The translations under genes and the position numbers were made by a program. From Pseudomonas abietaniphila (lineage in GTDB: Bacteria; Pseudomonadota; Gammaproteobacteria; Pseudomonadales; Pseudomonadaceae), in the NCBI RefSeq assembly GCF_900100795.1, contig NZ_FNCO01000018.1, forward strand, positions 1-64,000: a DNA stretch of 64,000 nucleotides, given 5' to 3'. The notes under the pieces are model-generated. The model did no database searches. It was not told the origin of the DNA and was given only the letters and a program-made list of their open reading frames with translations. Of this stretch, positions 40,229 to 49,848 are shown in pieces (position 1 is the stretch's first letter; the number at the start of each line of letters is the position of its first letter).

Positions 40229-42283
40229 TTAACCCAGTAGGGAAATGTCGGCGACGCCGAGGAACAGGTTGCGCAGACGTGCCAGCAACGCATAACGGTT
40301 GGCCCGCACGTTTGCATCTTCTGCGTTCACCATCACGGCTTCGAAGAATGCATCAACGGGTTCGCGAAGGGCGGCCAGACGGGTCAGGGCTTCGTTGTAC
40401 TGACGGTTGGCAGACATCGGCACGACGGCCTGATCGGCCTGTTGAATCGCCGAGTACAGCGAGAACTCGTTAGCGTTGTCGAAGTACTTCGGCTCGACGG
40501 TGTGGGCAATGTTGCCCTCCGCCTTGCTCAGCAGATTCGACACACGCTTGTTCACGGCCGCCAGTGCCGCCGCTTCAGGCAGCTTGCGGAATGCCTGAAC
40601 GGCTTGCACGCGCTGATCGAAGTCCAGCGCCGAGCCGGGTTGCAGAGCACGCACCGACAGGTACACCGACACATCGACGCCTTCGTCTTCGTAACGCGCA
40701 CGCAGGCGGTCGAAGATGAACTCAAGGACTTGCTCGGCCAGACCGGCCGACTTCACCTTGGCACCGAACTGGGTGACGGCGAACTGCACCGTCTTGATCA
40801 GGTCGAGGTCCAGCTTCTTCTCGATCAGGATGCGCAGGATACCCAGCGCTGCACGACGCAATGCGTACGGGTCTTTGCTGCCGGTCGGCAACATGCCGAT
40901 GCCGAAGATGCCAACCAGCGTGTCGAGCTTGTCGGCGATCGCCACGGCGGAGCCGGTGAGGGTGCTTGGCAATTCAGCGCCAGCGCCACGCGGCATGTAC
41001 TGCTCGTTGAGCGCCAGTGCCACGTCTTCCGGTTCGCCATCGGCCAGCGCGTAGTAGTAACCCGCTACGCCCTGCATTTCAGGGAACTCGCCGACCATTT
41101 CGGTCGCCAGGTCGCACTTGGACAGCAGGCCCGCACGGCCGGCGCGCTGAGCGTCGCCGCCAATGCGCGGGGCAATGAACGCGGCCAGCTTGGAAACGCG
41201 CTCGGCTTTGTCGAACACAGTACCCAACTGAGCCTGGAACACGACGTTCTGCAGACGCTGGTTGAAGGTTTCCAGCTTCTGCTTCTTGTCTTGCTTGAAG
41301 AAGAACTCGGCGTCGGTCAGACGCGGGCGAACGACTTTCTCGTTACCCAGGACGATCTGCGACGGGTCCTTGCTCTCGATGTTCGCGACAGTGATGAAGC
41401 GCGGCAGCAGCTTGCCGTCGGCATCCAGCAGGCAGAAATACTTCTGGTTGTCCTGCATGGTGGTGATCAGGGCTTCCTGAGGGACTTCCAGGAAACGCTC
41501 TTCGAACGAACACACCAGCGGAACCGGCCACTCGACCAGCGCGGTCACTTCGTCGAGCAGTGCAGGCGGGACAATCGCCGTGCCTTCGTGCTGGGTTGCC
41601 AGCTCTTCAACGCGCTTGCTGATCAGCTGACGGCGCTCGTTGAAGTCGGCCAGCACGTGGGCTGCGCGCAGGTCGCTGGCGTAGTTGGCAGGCGAGGTGA
41701 TGCGCACGCTTTCAGGATGGTGGAAGCGATGGCCGCGGGACTCACGACCGGCGGTTTGAGCCAGGATCGTGCAGTCGATCACTTGATCGCCAAACAGCAT
41801 CACCAACCATTGGGTCGGACGCACGAACTCTTCCTTGCGAGCACCCCAGCGCATGCGCTTAGGGATTGGCAGGTCATTCAACGAGTCTTCGATGATGGTC
41901 GGCAGCAGGCTCGAGGTCGGTTTACCCGCGATGCTCTGGCTGTAACGCAGCTTGGGACCGCTTTGGTCGATTTCACTCAGATCGACGCCGCACTTCTTGG
42001 CGAAGCCCAGTGCCGCCTGAGTCGGATTGCCTTCAGCGTCGAACGCGGCCTGACGTGGCGGGCCGTCCAGATTGACGCTGCGGTCCGGTTGCTGAGTCGC
42101 CAGTTCGGTGATCAGTACGGCCAGACGACGCGGCGCGGCATACACCTGCTTGGCGCTGTAAGTCAGGCCAGCGGCCTGCAGGCCTTTTTCGATACCGGCC
42201 AGGAATGCATCGGCCAGGGTGTTCAGGGCTTTGGGTGGCAGTTCTTCGGTGCCCAATTCAACCAGGAAATCTTGAGCACTCAT
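40229..42283 (-). CDS. glyS: glycyl-tRNA synthetase beta subunit
   Basis: The 684-residue beta subunit begins MSAQDFLVELGTEELPPKAL, the conserved start. It contributes tRNA recognition and the HD-like and anticodon-binding regions to the alpha2beta2 enzyme. Its ATG overlaps the glyQ stop by 4 bases, giving coupled translation. Length and sequence are typical. Confidence 0.98.
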   Translation of the reverse strand: MSAQDFLVELGTEELPPKALNTLADAFLAGIEKGLQAAGLTYSAKQVYAAPRRLAVLITELATQQPDRSVNLDGPPRQAAFDAEGNPTQAALGFAKKCGVDLSEIDQSGPKLRYSQSIAGKPTSSLLPTIIEDSLNDLPIPKRMRWGARKEEFVRPTQWLVMLFGDQVIDCTILAQTAGRESRGHRFHHPESVRITSPANYASDLRAAHVLADFNERRQLISKRVEELATQHEGTAIVPPALLDEVTALVEWPVPLVCSFEERFLEVPQEALITTMQDNQKYFCLLDADGKLLPRFITVANIESKDPSQIVLGNEKVVRPRLTDAEFFFKQDKKQKLETFNQRLQNVVFQAQLGTVFDKAERVSKLAAFIAPRIGGDAQRAGRAGLLSKCDLATEMVGEFPEMQGVAGYYYALADGEPEDVALALNEQYMPRGAGAELPSTLTGSAVAIADKLDTLVGIFGIGMLPTGSKDPYALRRAALGILRILIEKKLDLDLIKTVQFAVTQFGAKVKSAGLAEQVLEFIFDRLRARYEDEGVDVSVYLSVRALQPGSALDFDQRVQAVQAFRKLPEAAALAAVNKRVSNLLSKAEGNIAHTVEPKYFDNANEFSLYSAIQQADQAVVPMSANRQYNEALTRLAALREPVDAFFEAVMVNAEDANVRANRYALLARLRNLFLGVADISLLG

Positions 42284-43227
42284 TGTGCAGCCTCCAGCTT
42301 AGCCAACACTTCATCGCGAATATCCGGTGCAGCCATCGGGAAGCCAAGTTTGGCCCGGGCCATCAGGTACGCCTGGGCAACGGAACGCGCCAGCGTGCGT
42401 ACACGCAGAATGTATTGCTGACGCGCGGTCACGGAAATCGCGCGACGGGCATCCAGCAGGTTGAAGGTGTGCGACGCCTTGAGCACCATTTCATAGCTCG
42501 GCAGCGGCAGTTCAGCAGCGATCAGGCGCACGGCTTCGCTTTCGTAGAAATCGAACAGCTCGAACAGTTTGTCGACATTGGCGTGTTCGAAGTTGTAGGT
42601 CGATTGCTCCACTTCGTTCTGGTGGAACACGTCGCCATAGGTCACTTTGCCGAACGGGCCGTCGGTCCAGACCAGGTCGTAGACCGATTCAACGCCTTGC
42701 AGGTACATCGCCAGACGCTCGAGACCGTAAGTTATCTCGCCAGTGACCGGGTAGCACTCGATGCCGCCCACTTGCTGGAAATAGGTGAATTGAGAAACTT
42801 CCATGCCGTTCAGCCAGATTTCCCAGCCCAGGCCCCAGGCACCCAGGGTTGGCGATTCCCAGTTGTCTTCTACGAAGCGCACGTCGTGCACCAGCGGATC
42901 GAGGCCGACATGCTTCAGCGAGCCCAGATACAGCTCCTGGAAGTTGTCAGGGTTTGGCTTCAGAACGACCTGAAACTGATAGTAGTGCTGCAGGCGGTTC
43001 GGGTTCTCGCCATAGCGGCCATCGGTAGGACGACGGCTCGGCTGTACGTAGGCGGCGTTCCAGGTTTCCGGGCCGACGGCGCGCAGAAACGTGGCGGTGT
43101 GGAAAGTGCCGGCGCCCACTTCCATATCGTAGGGCTGAAGTACCACACAACCTTGCTCAGCCCAGTATTGCTGGAGGGCGAGGATCAAGTCTTGGAAGGT
43201 ACGCACGGCTGGCGTAGGCTGGCTCAC
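42280..43227 (-). CDS. glyQ: glycyl-tRNA synthetase alpha subunit
   Basis: The 315-residue catalytic subunit of the alpha2beta2 glycyl-tRNA synthetase has VRTFQDLILALQQYWAEQGC at its start and the class II core (QPYDMEVGAGTFHTATFLRA, QPSRRPTDGRYGENPNR). The start is a GTG at 43227 with AGGTG upstream; the open frame to 43332 gives a non-family extension. The gene is divergent from tag, with 82 bases between. Confidence 0.97.
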   Translation of the reverse strand: MSQPTPAVRTFQDLILALQQYWAEQGCVVLQPYDMEVGAGTFHTATFLRAVGPETWNAAYVQPSRRPTDGRYGENPNRLQHYYQFQVVLKPNPDNFQELYLGSLKHVGLDPLVHDVRFVEDNWESPTLGAWGLGWEIWLNGMEVSQFTYFQQVGGIECYPVTGEITYGLERLAMYLQGVESVYDLVWTDGPFGKVTYGDVFHQNEVEQSTYNFEHANVDKLFELFDFYESEAVRLIAAELPLPSYEMVLKASHTFNLLDARRAISVTARQQYILRVRTLARSVAQAYLMARAKLGFPMAAPDIRDEVLAKLEAAQ

Positions 43228-43309
43228 GAAATTCACCTGTACTGGGGGGCTGCGATTTAAAGAGCGGGAGTATACCCGATTCAGCAGCGCCTCCACCCTT
43301 GGGAGCCCT

Positions 43310-43861
43310 ATGCCACGCTGCTTTTGGTGCAACGAAGATCCGCTTTATATGGACTATCACGATCAGGAGTGGGGCGTGCCGTTGCGCGACGCGCAGATGC
43401 TGTTCGAGTTTCTATTGCTCGAAGGGTTCCAGGCAGGTCTGTCGTGGATCACGATTTTGAAGAAGCGCGCGCGGTATCGCGAAGTGATGTTCAACTTCGA
43501 CGTGCAGCGCATTGCAAACATGACCGACGCCGAGATCGAGGCATTGATGCTTGAACCGGGCATCATCCGCAATCGCCTGAAGCTCAACGCCGCGCGAAAA
43601 AATGCACAGGCCTGGCTGCGTCTGGAAGACCCGGTTGCGTTCGTCTGGTCGTTCGTCGGTGGCCAGCCAAAGGTCAATCACTTCAAGGATCGCAGCGAAG
43701 TCCCAGCCATCACGCCAGAGGCCGAAGCCATGAGCAAGGCCCTGAAAAAAGCCGGTTTCACCTTCGTCGGCCCGACCATTTGCTATGCGTATATGCAGGC
43801 CACGGGGATGGTCATGGACCACACGGTGGATTGTGATCGGTATGCCGAGCTCTCACGGTAA
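43310..43861 (+). CDS. tag: DNA-3-methyladenine glycosylase I
   Basis: The 183-residue enzyme excises 3-methyladenine from alkylated DNA. It starts MPRCFWCNEDPLYMDYHDQE with the zinc-ligand Cys4 and His17, has LLEGFQAGLSWITILKKR, and ends with HTVDC supplying the C-terminal zinc ligands. Length matches E. coli Tag (187). It is the only plus-strand gene before the first REP doublet. Confidence 0.96.
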   Translation: MPRCFWCNEDPLYMDYHDQEWGVPLRDAQMLFEFLLLEGFQAGLSWITILKKRARYREVMFNFDVQRIANMTDAEIEALMLEPGIIRNRLKLNAARKNAQAWLRLEDPVAFVWSFVGGQPKVNHFKDRSEVPAITPEAEAMSKALKKAGFTFVGPTICYAYMQATGMVMDHTVDCDRYAELSR

Positions 43862-43873
43862 TTGAATATCCAT

Positions 43874-43963
43874 TGTAGGAGCCGGCTTGCTGGCGAAAGC
43901 GGTGTATTAGCCGCTATTAGAGGTGGCTGACCCGACGCTTTCGCCAGCAAGCCGGCTCCTACA
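43874..43963. repeat. REP doublet (REPIN), copy 1
   Basis: Two 27-bp arms (43874-43900 and 43937-43963) are perfectly inverted and share the core GGAGCCGGCTTGCTGGCGAA. The 36-base spacer is unrelated to the other copies. This is the form of Pseudomonas REP doublets moved by RAYT-type transposases; no such gene is in the window. It can also fold as a hairpin after tag. Confidence 0.9.
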
Positions 43964-44024
43964 GGGGACCGCACTGGTCGCCGTAGTGGTTACAATGCCC
44001 ACCTCATCGATTCAGGAGTGATCT

Positions 44025-44912
44025 GTGGATAAGTTCAAAGGCGCCATGATGGTCGGGGCGTTGCGGTTATTTGCCCTGTTGCCGTGGCGTGCCGTGCAGT
44101 GGGTGGGCACCGGCATCGGCTGGTTGATGTGGAAGCTGCCTAACCGTTCTCGTGAAGTTGCGCGCATCAACCTCTCCAAATGTTTTCCCGAGCTGAGCCC
44201 CACCGAGCTTGAAGCGTTGGTCGGTCGCAGCCTGATGGACATCGGCAAGACCTTGACCGAAAGCGCCTGTGCGTGGATCTGGCCTGCTCAGAAATCGATC
44301 AACCTGGTGCGTGAAGTCGAAGGCTTGCAGGTGTTGAAGGACGCTTTGGCGTCCGGCAAAGGCGTGGTCGGCATCACCAGCCATCTGGGCAACTGGGAAG
44401 TGCTTAACCACTTCTATTGCAGCCAGTGCAAACCGATCATTTTCTATCGTCCACCCAAGCTCAAAGCCGTGGATGAACTGCTGCGCAAACAGCGCGTGCA
44501 GTTGGGTAACCGTGTGGCCGCGTCGACCAAGGAAGGGATTCTCAGCGTCATCAAGGAAGTGCGCAAAGGCGGTTCAGTGGGGATCCCGGCGGATCCGGAG
44601 CCGGCTGAATCAGCCGGTATCTTCGTGCCGTTCTGCGGCACCGTGGCGCTGACCAGCAAGTTCGTGCCGAACATGCTGGCGGGCGGCAAAGCGGTGGGCG
44701 TGTTCCTGCATGCCATGCGCCTGGACGATGGCTCAGGCTACAAAGTGGTTCTGGAAGCGGCGCCGGAAGACATGTACAGCACCGACACCGAAACCTCGGC
44801 GGCGGCGATGAGCAAGGTCGTTGAGAAGTACGTGCGCGCTTACCCGAGCCAGTACATGTGGACCATGAAGCGATTCAAGAAGCGGCCCGAGGGGGAGACG
44901 CGCTGGTATTGA
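44025..44912 (+). CDS. LpxL-type lipid A late acyltransferase
   Basis: The 295-residue protein has an N-terminal membrane segment and the HX4E motif (SHLGNWE, H120-E125) of LpxL/HtrB enzymes, which add a secondary lauroyl-type chain to lipid A at the inner membrane. The start is a GTG at 44025 with CAGGAG upstream; a perfect DnaA box (44024-44032) overlaps the start codon. Acyl-chain specificity cannot be told. REP doublets flank the gene on both sides. Confidence 0.92.
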   Translation: MDKFKGAMMVGALRLFALLPWRAVQWVGTGIGWLMWKLPNRSREVARINLSKCFPELSPTELEALVGRSLMDIGKTLTESACAWIWPAQKSINLVREVEGLQVLKDALASGKGVVGITSHLGNWEVLNHFYCSQCKPIIFYRPPKLKAVDELLRKQRVQLGNRVAASTKEGILSVIKEVRKGGSVGIPADPEPAESAGIFVPFCGTVALTSKFVPNMLAGGKAVGVFLHAMRLDDGSGYKVVLEAAPEDMYSTDTETSAAAMSKVVEKYVRAYPSQYMWTMKRFKKRPEGETRWY

Positions 44913-44940
44913 GTCTGGCCTGAGCGAGCGCGGTCACTCC

Positions 44941-45029
44941 TGTAGAAGCCGGCTTGCTGGCGAATGGAGCCGTCCTGATACATCACTGTTGAATGACGGA
45001 TTGGGTTCGCCAGCAAGCCGGCTCCTACA
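44941..45029. repeat. REP doublet (REPIN), copy 2
   Basis: Inverted 24-bp arms at 44941-44964 and 45006-45029 differ by one base and carry the same AGCCGGCTTGCTGGCGAA core as copy 1. It lies between two convergent genes (the LpxL-type gene and the TPR gene) and may help to separate their transcripts. Confidence 0.9.
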
Positions 45030-45061
45030 ATGAATTGCATTTCTATGCGGTATCTGGGGCG

Positions 45062-45373
45062 CTACGCTTTGCGATCCAGCTTTTTAAGAAACACCGTCAT
45101 CTCTTTTTCGGCCTGTTTGTCGCCATGGCCGACTGCCGCTGAAATCCCCTGCTCCCAGGCCTGACGGGCTTGTGCGGTATCCCCCGCCGCCAGCCAGGCC
45201 TTGCCGAGCAACTTCCACGCCGCGGAATATTTCGGGTCGAATGCGACGCAGTGCTGCAAGTGCTCGATGGCCTTCTGAGGATCTCCGGCATCGAGATACC
45301 CTTTGCCCAGACCGAAACGCAGCAGTGCGTTATCCATGCCCTTGGCGAGCATCTTTTCCAGCGAATCGAGCAC
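45062..45373 (-). CDS. small TPR-repeat protein
   Basis: The 103-residue protein has about two and a half tetratricopeptide repeats (for example ALLRFGLGKGYLDAGDPQKA and AAWKLLGKAWLAAGDTAQAR), with no signal peptide. TPR units mediate protein binding; the partner is unknown. It starts with GTG at 45373 after AAGGAG, 15 bases downstream of the trkA stop, so it is probably the last gene of the def-fmt-rsmB-trkA transcript. Confidence 0.85.
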   Translation of the reverse strand: MLDSLEKMLAKGMDNALLRFGLGKGYLDAGDPQKAIEHLQHCVAFDPKYSAAWKLLGKAWLAAGDTAQARQAWEQGISAAVGHGDKQAEKEMTVFLKKLDRKA

Positions 45374-45388
45374 GTCGGATCTCCTTGC

Positions 45389-46762
45389 TTAAAAAAAGCT
45401 CAGCCCTACCTGAAATAGCCGTTCCACATCGCGGATGTACTTTTTATCCACAAGGAACATGACCACATGGTCGCCGGATTCGATCACCGTGCTGTCGTGG
45501 GCAATGAGCACTTGTTCGGCGCGAGTGATAGCCCCGATGGTGGTGCCGGGCGGCAGGTTGATGTGCTTGATGGCCTTGCCGATCACTTTGCTCGACTTGG
45601 CATCGCCGTGGGCCACGACCTCAATGGCTTCGGCGGCGCCGCGCCGTAGCGAATGCACGCTGACAATGTCGCCGCGCCGCACGTGAGCCAGCAAGGTGCC
45701 GATCGTCGCCAATTGAGGGCTGACCGCGATGTCGATTTCCCCGCCTTGCACCAGGTCCACATACGCCGGGTTGTTGATGATGGTCATGACCTTTTTTGCG
45801 CCCAGCCGCTTGGCCAGCAACGACGACATGATGTTGGCTTCATCGTCGTTGGTCAGGGCAAGGAACAGGTCGGCGTTGTCGATGTTTTCTTCCATCAACA
45901 GGTCGCGGTCCGAGGAGCTGCCTTGCAGGATCACGGTGTTGTCGAGCGTGTCCGACAAATAGCGGCAGCGCGCCGGGTTCATCTCGATGATCTTCACTTG
46001 GTAACGATTTTCGATGGCCTCGGCCAGACGCTCGCCGATCTGCCCGCCACCGGCGATGACGATGCGCTTGTAGCTCTCGTCCAGACGGCGCATTTCGCCC
46101 ATCACCGCACGAATGTCCGCCTTGGCGGCAATGAAGAAGACTTCGTCATCCGCCTCGATGACGGTATCGCCTTGGGGAATGATCGGACGGTCTCGGCGGA
46201 AAATAGCAGCGACGCGGGTGTCGACATTCGGCATGTGCGCGCGCAACTGACGCAGTTGCTGGCCCACCAACGGGCCGCCGTAATACGCCTTCACGGCAAC
46301 GAGTTGCACCTTGCCGCCGGCGAAGTCGATGACCTGGAGCGCGCTCGGGTATTCGATCAAACGCTTGATGTAATTGGTGACGACTTGCTCCGGGCTGATC
46401 AGCACGTCCACCGGAATGGCGTCGTTGTCGAACAGCCCGGCACGGGTCAGGTAGGCCGATTCCCGAACCCGGGCGATCTTGGTCGGGGTATGAAACAGCG
46501 TGTAGGCGACCTGGCAGGCGACCATGTTGGTTTCGTCGCTGCTGGTCACGGCCACCAGCATGTCGGCATCGTCAGCACCGGCTTGGCGCAGTACGGTCGG
46601 GAAAGAGCCACGGCCTTGAACGGTCCGGATATCCAGCCGGTCACCCAGTGCGCGCAGGCGATCCGCGTCGGTGTCGACCACGGTGATGTCGTTGGCTTCG
46701 CTGGCCAGATGTTCTGCCAGCGTGCCACCGACCTGTCCTGCACCGAGAATGATGATCTTCAA
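45389..46762 (-). CDS. trkA: Trk potassium uptake regulator TrkA
   Basis: The 457-residue cytoplasmic protein has two RCK units, each with a Rossmann NAD-binding motif (GAGQVGGTLAEHL at residue 7 and AGGGQIGERLAEAIE near 236) followed by a TrkA_C domain. It gates the Trk potassium channel in response to nucleotide. It lies downstream of rsmB, the classical gammaproteobacterial order, but a REP doublet separates the two. Confidence 0.97.
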   Translation of the reverse strand: MKIIILGAGQVGGTLAEHLASEANDITVVDTDADRLRALGDRLDIRTVQGRGSFPTVLRQAGADDADMLVAVTSSDETNMVACQVAYTLFHTPTKIARVRESAYLTRAGLFDNDAIPVDVLISPEQVVTNYIKRLIEYPSALQVIDFAGGKVQLVAVKAYYGGPLVGQQLRQLRAHMPNVDTRVAAIFRRDRPIIPQGDTVIEADDEVFFIAAKADIRAVMGEMRRLDESYKRIVIAGGGQIGERLAEAIENRYQVKIIEMNPARCRYLSDTLDNTVILQGSSSDRDLLMEENIDNADLFLALTNDDEANIMSSLLAKRLGAKKVMTIINNPAYVDLVQGGEIDIAVSPQLATIGTLLAHVRRGDIVSVHSLRRGAAEAIEVVAHGDAKSSKVIGKAIKHINLPPGTTIGAITRAEQVLIAHDSTVIESGDHVVMFLVDKKYIRDVERLFQVGLSFF

Positions 46763-46837
46763 TCAGTCTCTCCTTGAATTGATGATGGTGTCGTTGCCTG
46801 CGCAGGGGGACGCATATGTTTGAAAGGGAACGCGGAC

Positions 46838-46926
46838 TGTAGGAGCCGGCTTGCTGGCGAATGCAATCGATCATTCACCACAGTGGCGTCTGACCTGACG
46901 CTTTCGCCAGCAAGCCGGCTCCTACA
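46838..46926. repeat. REP doublet (REPIN), copy 3
   Basis: Perfect inverted 24-bp arms lie at 46838-46861 and 46903-46926, the same family as copies 1 and 2. It sits between rsmB and trkA, only 11 bases past the rsmB stop, inside what is otherwise a continuous operon. Confidence 0.9.
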
Positions 46927-46937
46927 AGGGAGTCGCG

Positions 46938-48260
46938 TCAGGTGCCTGCCGCGATCTTGATCAGTTTGGCGTAATAAAAGCCGTCATGCCCGCCTTCCTG
47001 CGCCAGCAACTGGCGGCCGTGGGGTTGTTTAAGGCCCGGCGGTGGATTGCCTTGCTGACCGGCGATGTCCAGCTCCCGTGCGCCGGGCGTGCGGGCGAGG
47101 AAGGCGTCGACCACTTCGGTGTTCTCGGTGGGCAGTGTCGAACATGTGGCGTATAGCAGAATGCCGCCCACCTGCAGGGTCGGCCACAACGCATCGAGCA
47201 GCTCGCCTTGCAGCGTCGCAAGGGCTGGAATGTCATCGGCCTGACGGGTCAGCTTGATGTCCGGGTGACGACGAATGACACCGGTCGCCGAACAAGGCGC
47301 GTCGAGCAGAATGCGCTGGAACGGCTTGCCGTCCCACCATTGATCGGTGGCACGGGCGTCGGCGGCAATGAGCTCTGCGCTCAGGCCCAGACGATCCAGG
47401 TTCTCCTTCACGCGCACCATGCGCTTGGCTTCCAGGTCCACGGCGACAACGCCCGCGAGCCCCGGCTGCACCTCAAGCAGATGGCAGGTTTTGCCGCCCG
47501 GAGCGCAACAGGCATCGAGCACACGTTGACCCGGCGCCAGCTCCAGTAGATCGGCTGCCAGTTGTGCGGCTTCGTCCTGCACGCTGATCCAGCCCTCGGC
47601 GAAACCCGGCAGCGAGCGAACGTCACTTGGTTCGGTCAGCACGATGCCATCCTGACTGTAGGTGCTGGCAGTGGCGGCGATGCCTGCGTCCTGCAGCAAC
47701 TGGACGTACTGGTCACGCGTCTTATGACGGCGATTGACCCGCAGGATCATCGGCGGATGTGCGTTGTTCGCGGCACAAATCGCCTCCCAATGCTCCGGCC
47801 ATGCGGCTTTCAGGGCTTTTTGCAGCCAGCGTGGATGAGCGGTTCTGACGACAGGGTCGTGCTCGAGCTCGGTCAGCAACGCTTCGCCTTCACGCTGTGC
47901 ACGACGCAGGACAGCGTTGAGCAGTGCCTTGGCCCACGGTTTTTTCAGTTTGTCTGCGCAACCGACGGTTTCACCGATGGCCGCATGCGCGGGGATGCGC
48001 GAATAAAAGAGTTGATACAAACCGACCAGCAGCAATGCCTGAACATCGTTGTCGGCGGCTTTGAAGGGTTTCTGCAGCAGCTTCGCGGCAAGGGCTGACA
48101 GCCGAGGTTCCCAGCGGGCGGTGCCGAACGCCAGGTCTTGGGTCAGGCCGCGATCACGGTCCTCGACCTTGTCCAGTTGAGTGGGCAGCGAGCTGTTGAG
48201 CGACGCTTTACCGCTGAGTACGGCAGCCAATGCCTTGGCAGCGGCGAGACGCGGATTCAT
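46938..48260 (-). CDS. rsmB: 16S rRNA (cytosine967-C5)-methyltransferase
   Basis: The 440-residue protein has an N-terminal NusB-like RNA-binding domain (about 1-140) and a C-terminal SAM domain with CCAPGGKTCHLLEV and the catalytic-loop DAPCSATGVIRRHPDIK. It methylates C967 of 16S rRNA. The ATG overlaps the fmt stop by 4 bases. Confidence 0.97.
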   Translation of the reverse strand: MNPRLAAAKALAAVLSGKASLNSSLPTQLDKVEDRDRGLTQDLAFGTARWEPRLSALAAKLLQKPFKAADNDVQALLLVGLYQLFYSRIPAHAAIGETVGCADKLKKPWAKALLNAVLRRAQREGEALLTELEHDPVVRTAHPRWLQKALKAAWPEHWEAICAANNAHPPMILRVNRRHKTRDQYVQLLQDAGIAATASTYSQDGIVLTEPSDVRSLPGFAEGWISVQDEAAQLAADLLELAPGQRVLDACCAPGGKTCHLLEVQPGLAGVVAVDLEAKRMVRVKENLDRLGLSAELIAADARATDQWWDGKPFQRILLDAPCSATGVIRRHPDIKLTRQADDIPALATLQGELLDALWPTLQVGGILLYATCSTLPTENTEVVDAFLARTPGARELDIAGQQGNPPPGLKQPHGRQLLAQEGGHDGFYYAKLIKIAAGT

Positions 48261-49216
48261 TGGCTGTCCACCTGAGCACCCAATACGGTGCCGACGGCAA
48301 ATTTTTCACGACGGCTGTTGAACAGATCAGCGAAGCCCAGCGGTTTGCCGCCCGGCAATTGCAAGCGAGTCAGGCGCAGGGCGTTCTGCCCGCAGGCCAC
48401 GACCAGACCGTCCTTGCTGGCGCTGAGTACCGTACCGGGCTCGCCTTCGCCTTCGGCGACCTGAGCGGCAAGCACTTTCAGTGCCTCGCCGTTGAGGGTG
48501 CTGTGGCAGATCGGCCAAGGGTTGAAGGCGCGAACCAGACGTTCCAGTTCATCCGCCGGGCGCGTCCAGTCGATGCGTGCTTCGTCTTTGTTCAGCTTGT
48601 GAGCGTAGGTGGCAAGACTGTCGTCCTGCACTTCGCCCACCAGTGAACCCTCCGCCAGGCCTGCAATGGCCTGTAGAACAGCAACGGGTCCGAGCTCAGC
48701 CAGGCGATCGTGCAAGGTGCCGCCGGTGTCTTCGCCGGTGATCGCGGTAACGGCCTTGAGCAGCATCGGTCCTGTATCCAGACCGGCTTCCATGCGCATG
48801 ACCGTGACGCCACTTTCAGCATCGCCAGCCTGCACGGCGCGCTGGATCGGCGCTGCACCGCGCCAGCGCGGCAGCAAGGATGCATGACTGTTGATGCAGC
48901 CCAGACGGGGAATATCCAGCACCACCTGTGGCAGGATCAGGCCGTAGGCGACCACCACCATCAGATCGGGCTTGAGGGCGGCGAGCTCGGCCTGTGCTTC
49001 AGGCGCACGCAGGGTGGGCGGTTGCAGCACCGGAATATCGTGCTGCAGGGCGAGTTGCTTGACCGGGCTGGGCATCAGCTTCTGGCCACGGCCTGCCGGG
49101 CGATCGGGCTGGGTGTAAACCGCGATCACTTCATAGGGGCTGTCGAGCAGGGCTTTGAGGTGTTCGGCGGCGAATTCAGGGGTGCCGGCGAAGACGATGC
49201 GCAGTGGCTCAGTCAT
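48257..49216 (-). CDS. fmt: methionyl-tRNA formyltransferase
   Basis: The 319-residue enzyme formylates initiator Met-tRNA. It has FAGTPEFAAEHLKALL at the start and the catalytic CINSHASLLPRWRGAAPIQ region holding the conserved Asn and His. A C-terminal OB-fold domain follows. It is downstream of def by 125 bases and coupled to rsmB by a 4-base overlap. Confidence 0.98.
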   Translation of the reverse strand: MTEPLRIVFAGTPEFAAEHLKALLDSPYEVIAVYTQPDRPAGRGQKLMPSPVKQLALQHDIPVLQPPTLRAPEAQAELAALKPDLMVVVAYGLILPQVVLDIPRLGCINSHASLLPRWRGAAPIQRAVQAGDAESGVTVMRMEAGLDTGPMLLKAVTAITGEDTGGTLHDRLAELGPVAVLQAIAGLAEGSLVGEVQDDSLATYAHKLNKDEARIDWTRPADELERLVRAFNPWPICHSTLNGEALKVLAAQVAEGEGEPGTVLSASKDGLVVACGQNALRLTRLQLPGGKPLGFADLFNSRREKFAVGTVLGAQVDSQ

Positions 49217-49341
49217 GGGCTTCTCGTTGAAGAATATGGCCGCAGGAGAGCGTTTGCCCGAGGTTGCAGGGTGTCAGCCGACGAGTGCGTCGCAGACAGA
49301 TTGCAATCGCGGGCAAGCGCGCGCCTACAGATAGGGAGGAA

Positions 49342-49848
49342 TCAAGCGTTTTGCTTGTGCTGTTTTTCCAGCTTCTTCTTGATCCGGTCACGCTTGAGAT
49401 TAGACAGGTAGTCCACGAACAGCTTGCCGTTGAGGTGATCGCATTCATGCTGAATGCACACGGCGAGCAGGCCTTCGGCGATGAGTTCGTAAGGCTGACC
49501 ATCACGGTCCAGCGCCTTGATCCTGATCTTCTGGGGACGGTCGACGTTTTCGTAGAAGCCAGGCACCGACAGGCAGCCTTCCTGGTACTGATCCATTTCG
49601 TCGGTCAGCGCCTCGATCTCGGGGTTGATGAAAACCCGTGGTTCGCTGCGATCTTCGGAGAGGTCCATTACAACGACGCGCTTGTGTACGTTAACCTGCG
49701 TCGCCGCCAGACCGATGCCAGGTGCCTCGTACATGGTTTCAAACATGTCGTCGACCAACTGGCGAATGCCGTCGTCCACAGCAGCCACCGGCTTGGCGAT
49801 GGTGCGCAGGCGCGAATCGGGGAATTCGAGAATGTTTAAAATGGCCAT
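49342..49848 (-). CDS. def: peptide deformylase
   Basis: The 168-residue metalloenzyme removes the N-formyl group from nascent proteins. The three family motifs are present: GIGLAATQVNV, EGCLSVPG and QHECDHLNGKLF, which gives the metal ligands Cys, His, His and the catalytic Glu. It leads the def-fmt-rsmB-trkA run and is divergent from the LysM gene, sharing the 142-base spacer 49849-49990. Confidence 0.98.
   Translation of the reverse strand: MAILNILEFPDSRLRTIAKPVAAVDDGIRQLVDDMFETMYEAPGIGLAATQVNVHKRVVVMDLSEDRSEPRVFINPEIEALTDEMDQYQEGCLSVPGFYENVDRPQKIRIKALDRDGQPYELIAEGLLAVCIQHECDHLNGKLFVDYLSNLKRDRIKKKLEKQHKQNA

Noticed and set aside
40442..42421. 659-codon plus-strand ORF
   Set aside because: Antisense shadow of glyS and glyQ.
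49240..49330. Weak inverted repeat between fmt and def
   Set aside because: Pairing is too imperfect to call a REP element or terminator from reading alone.
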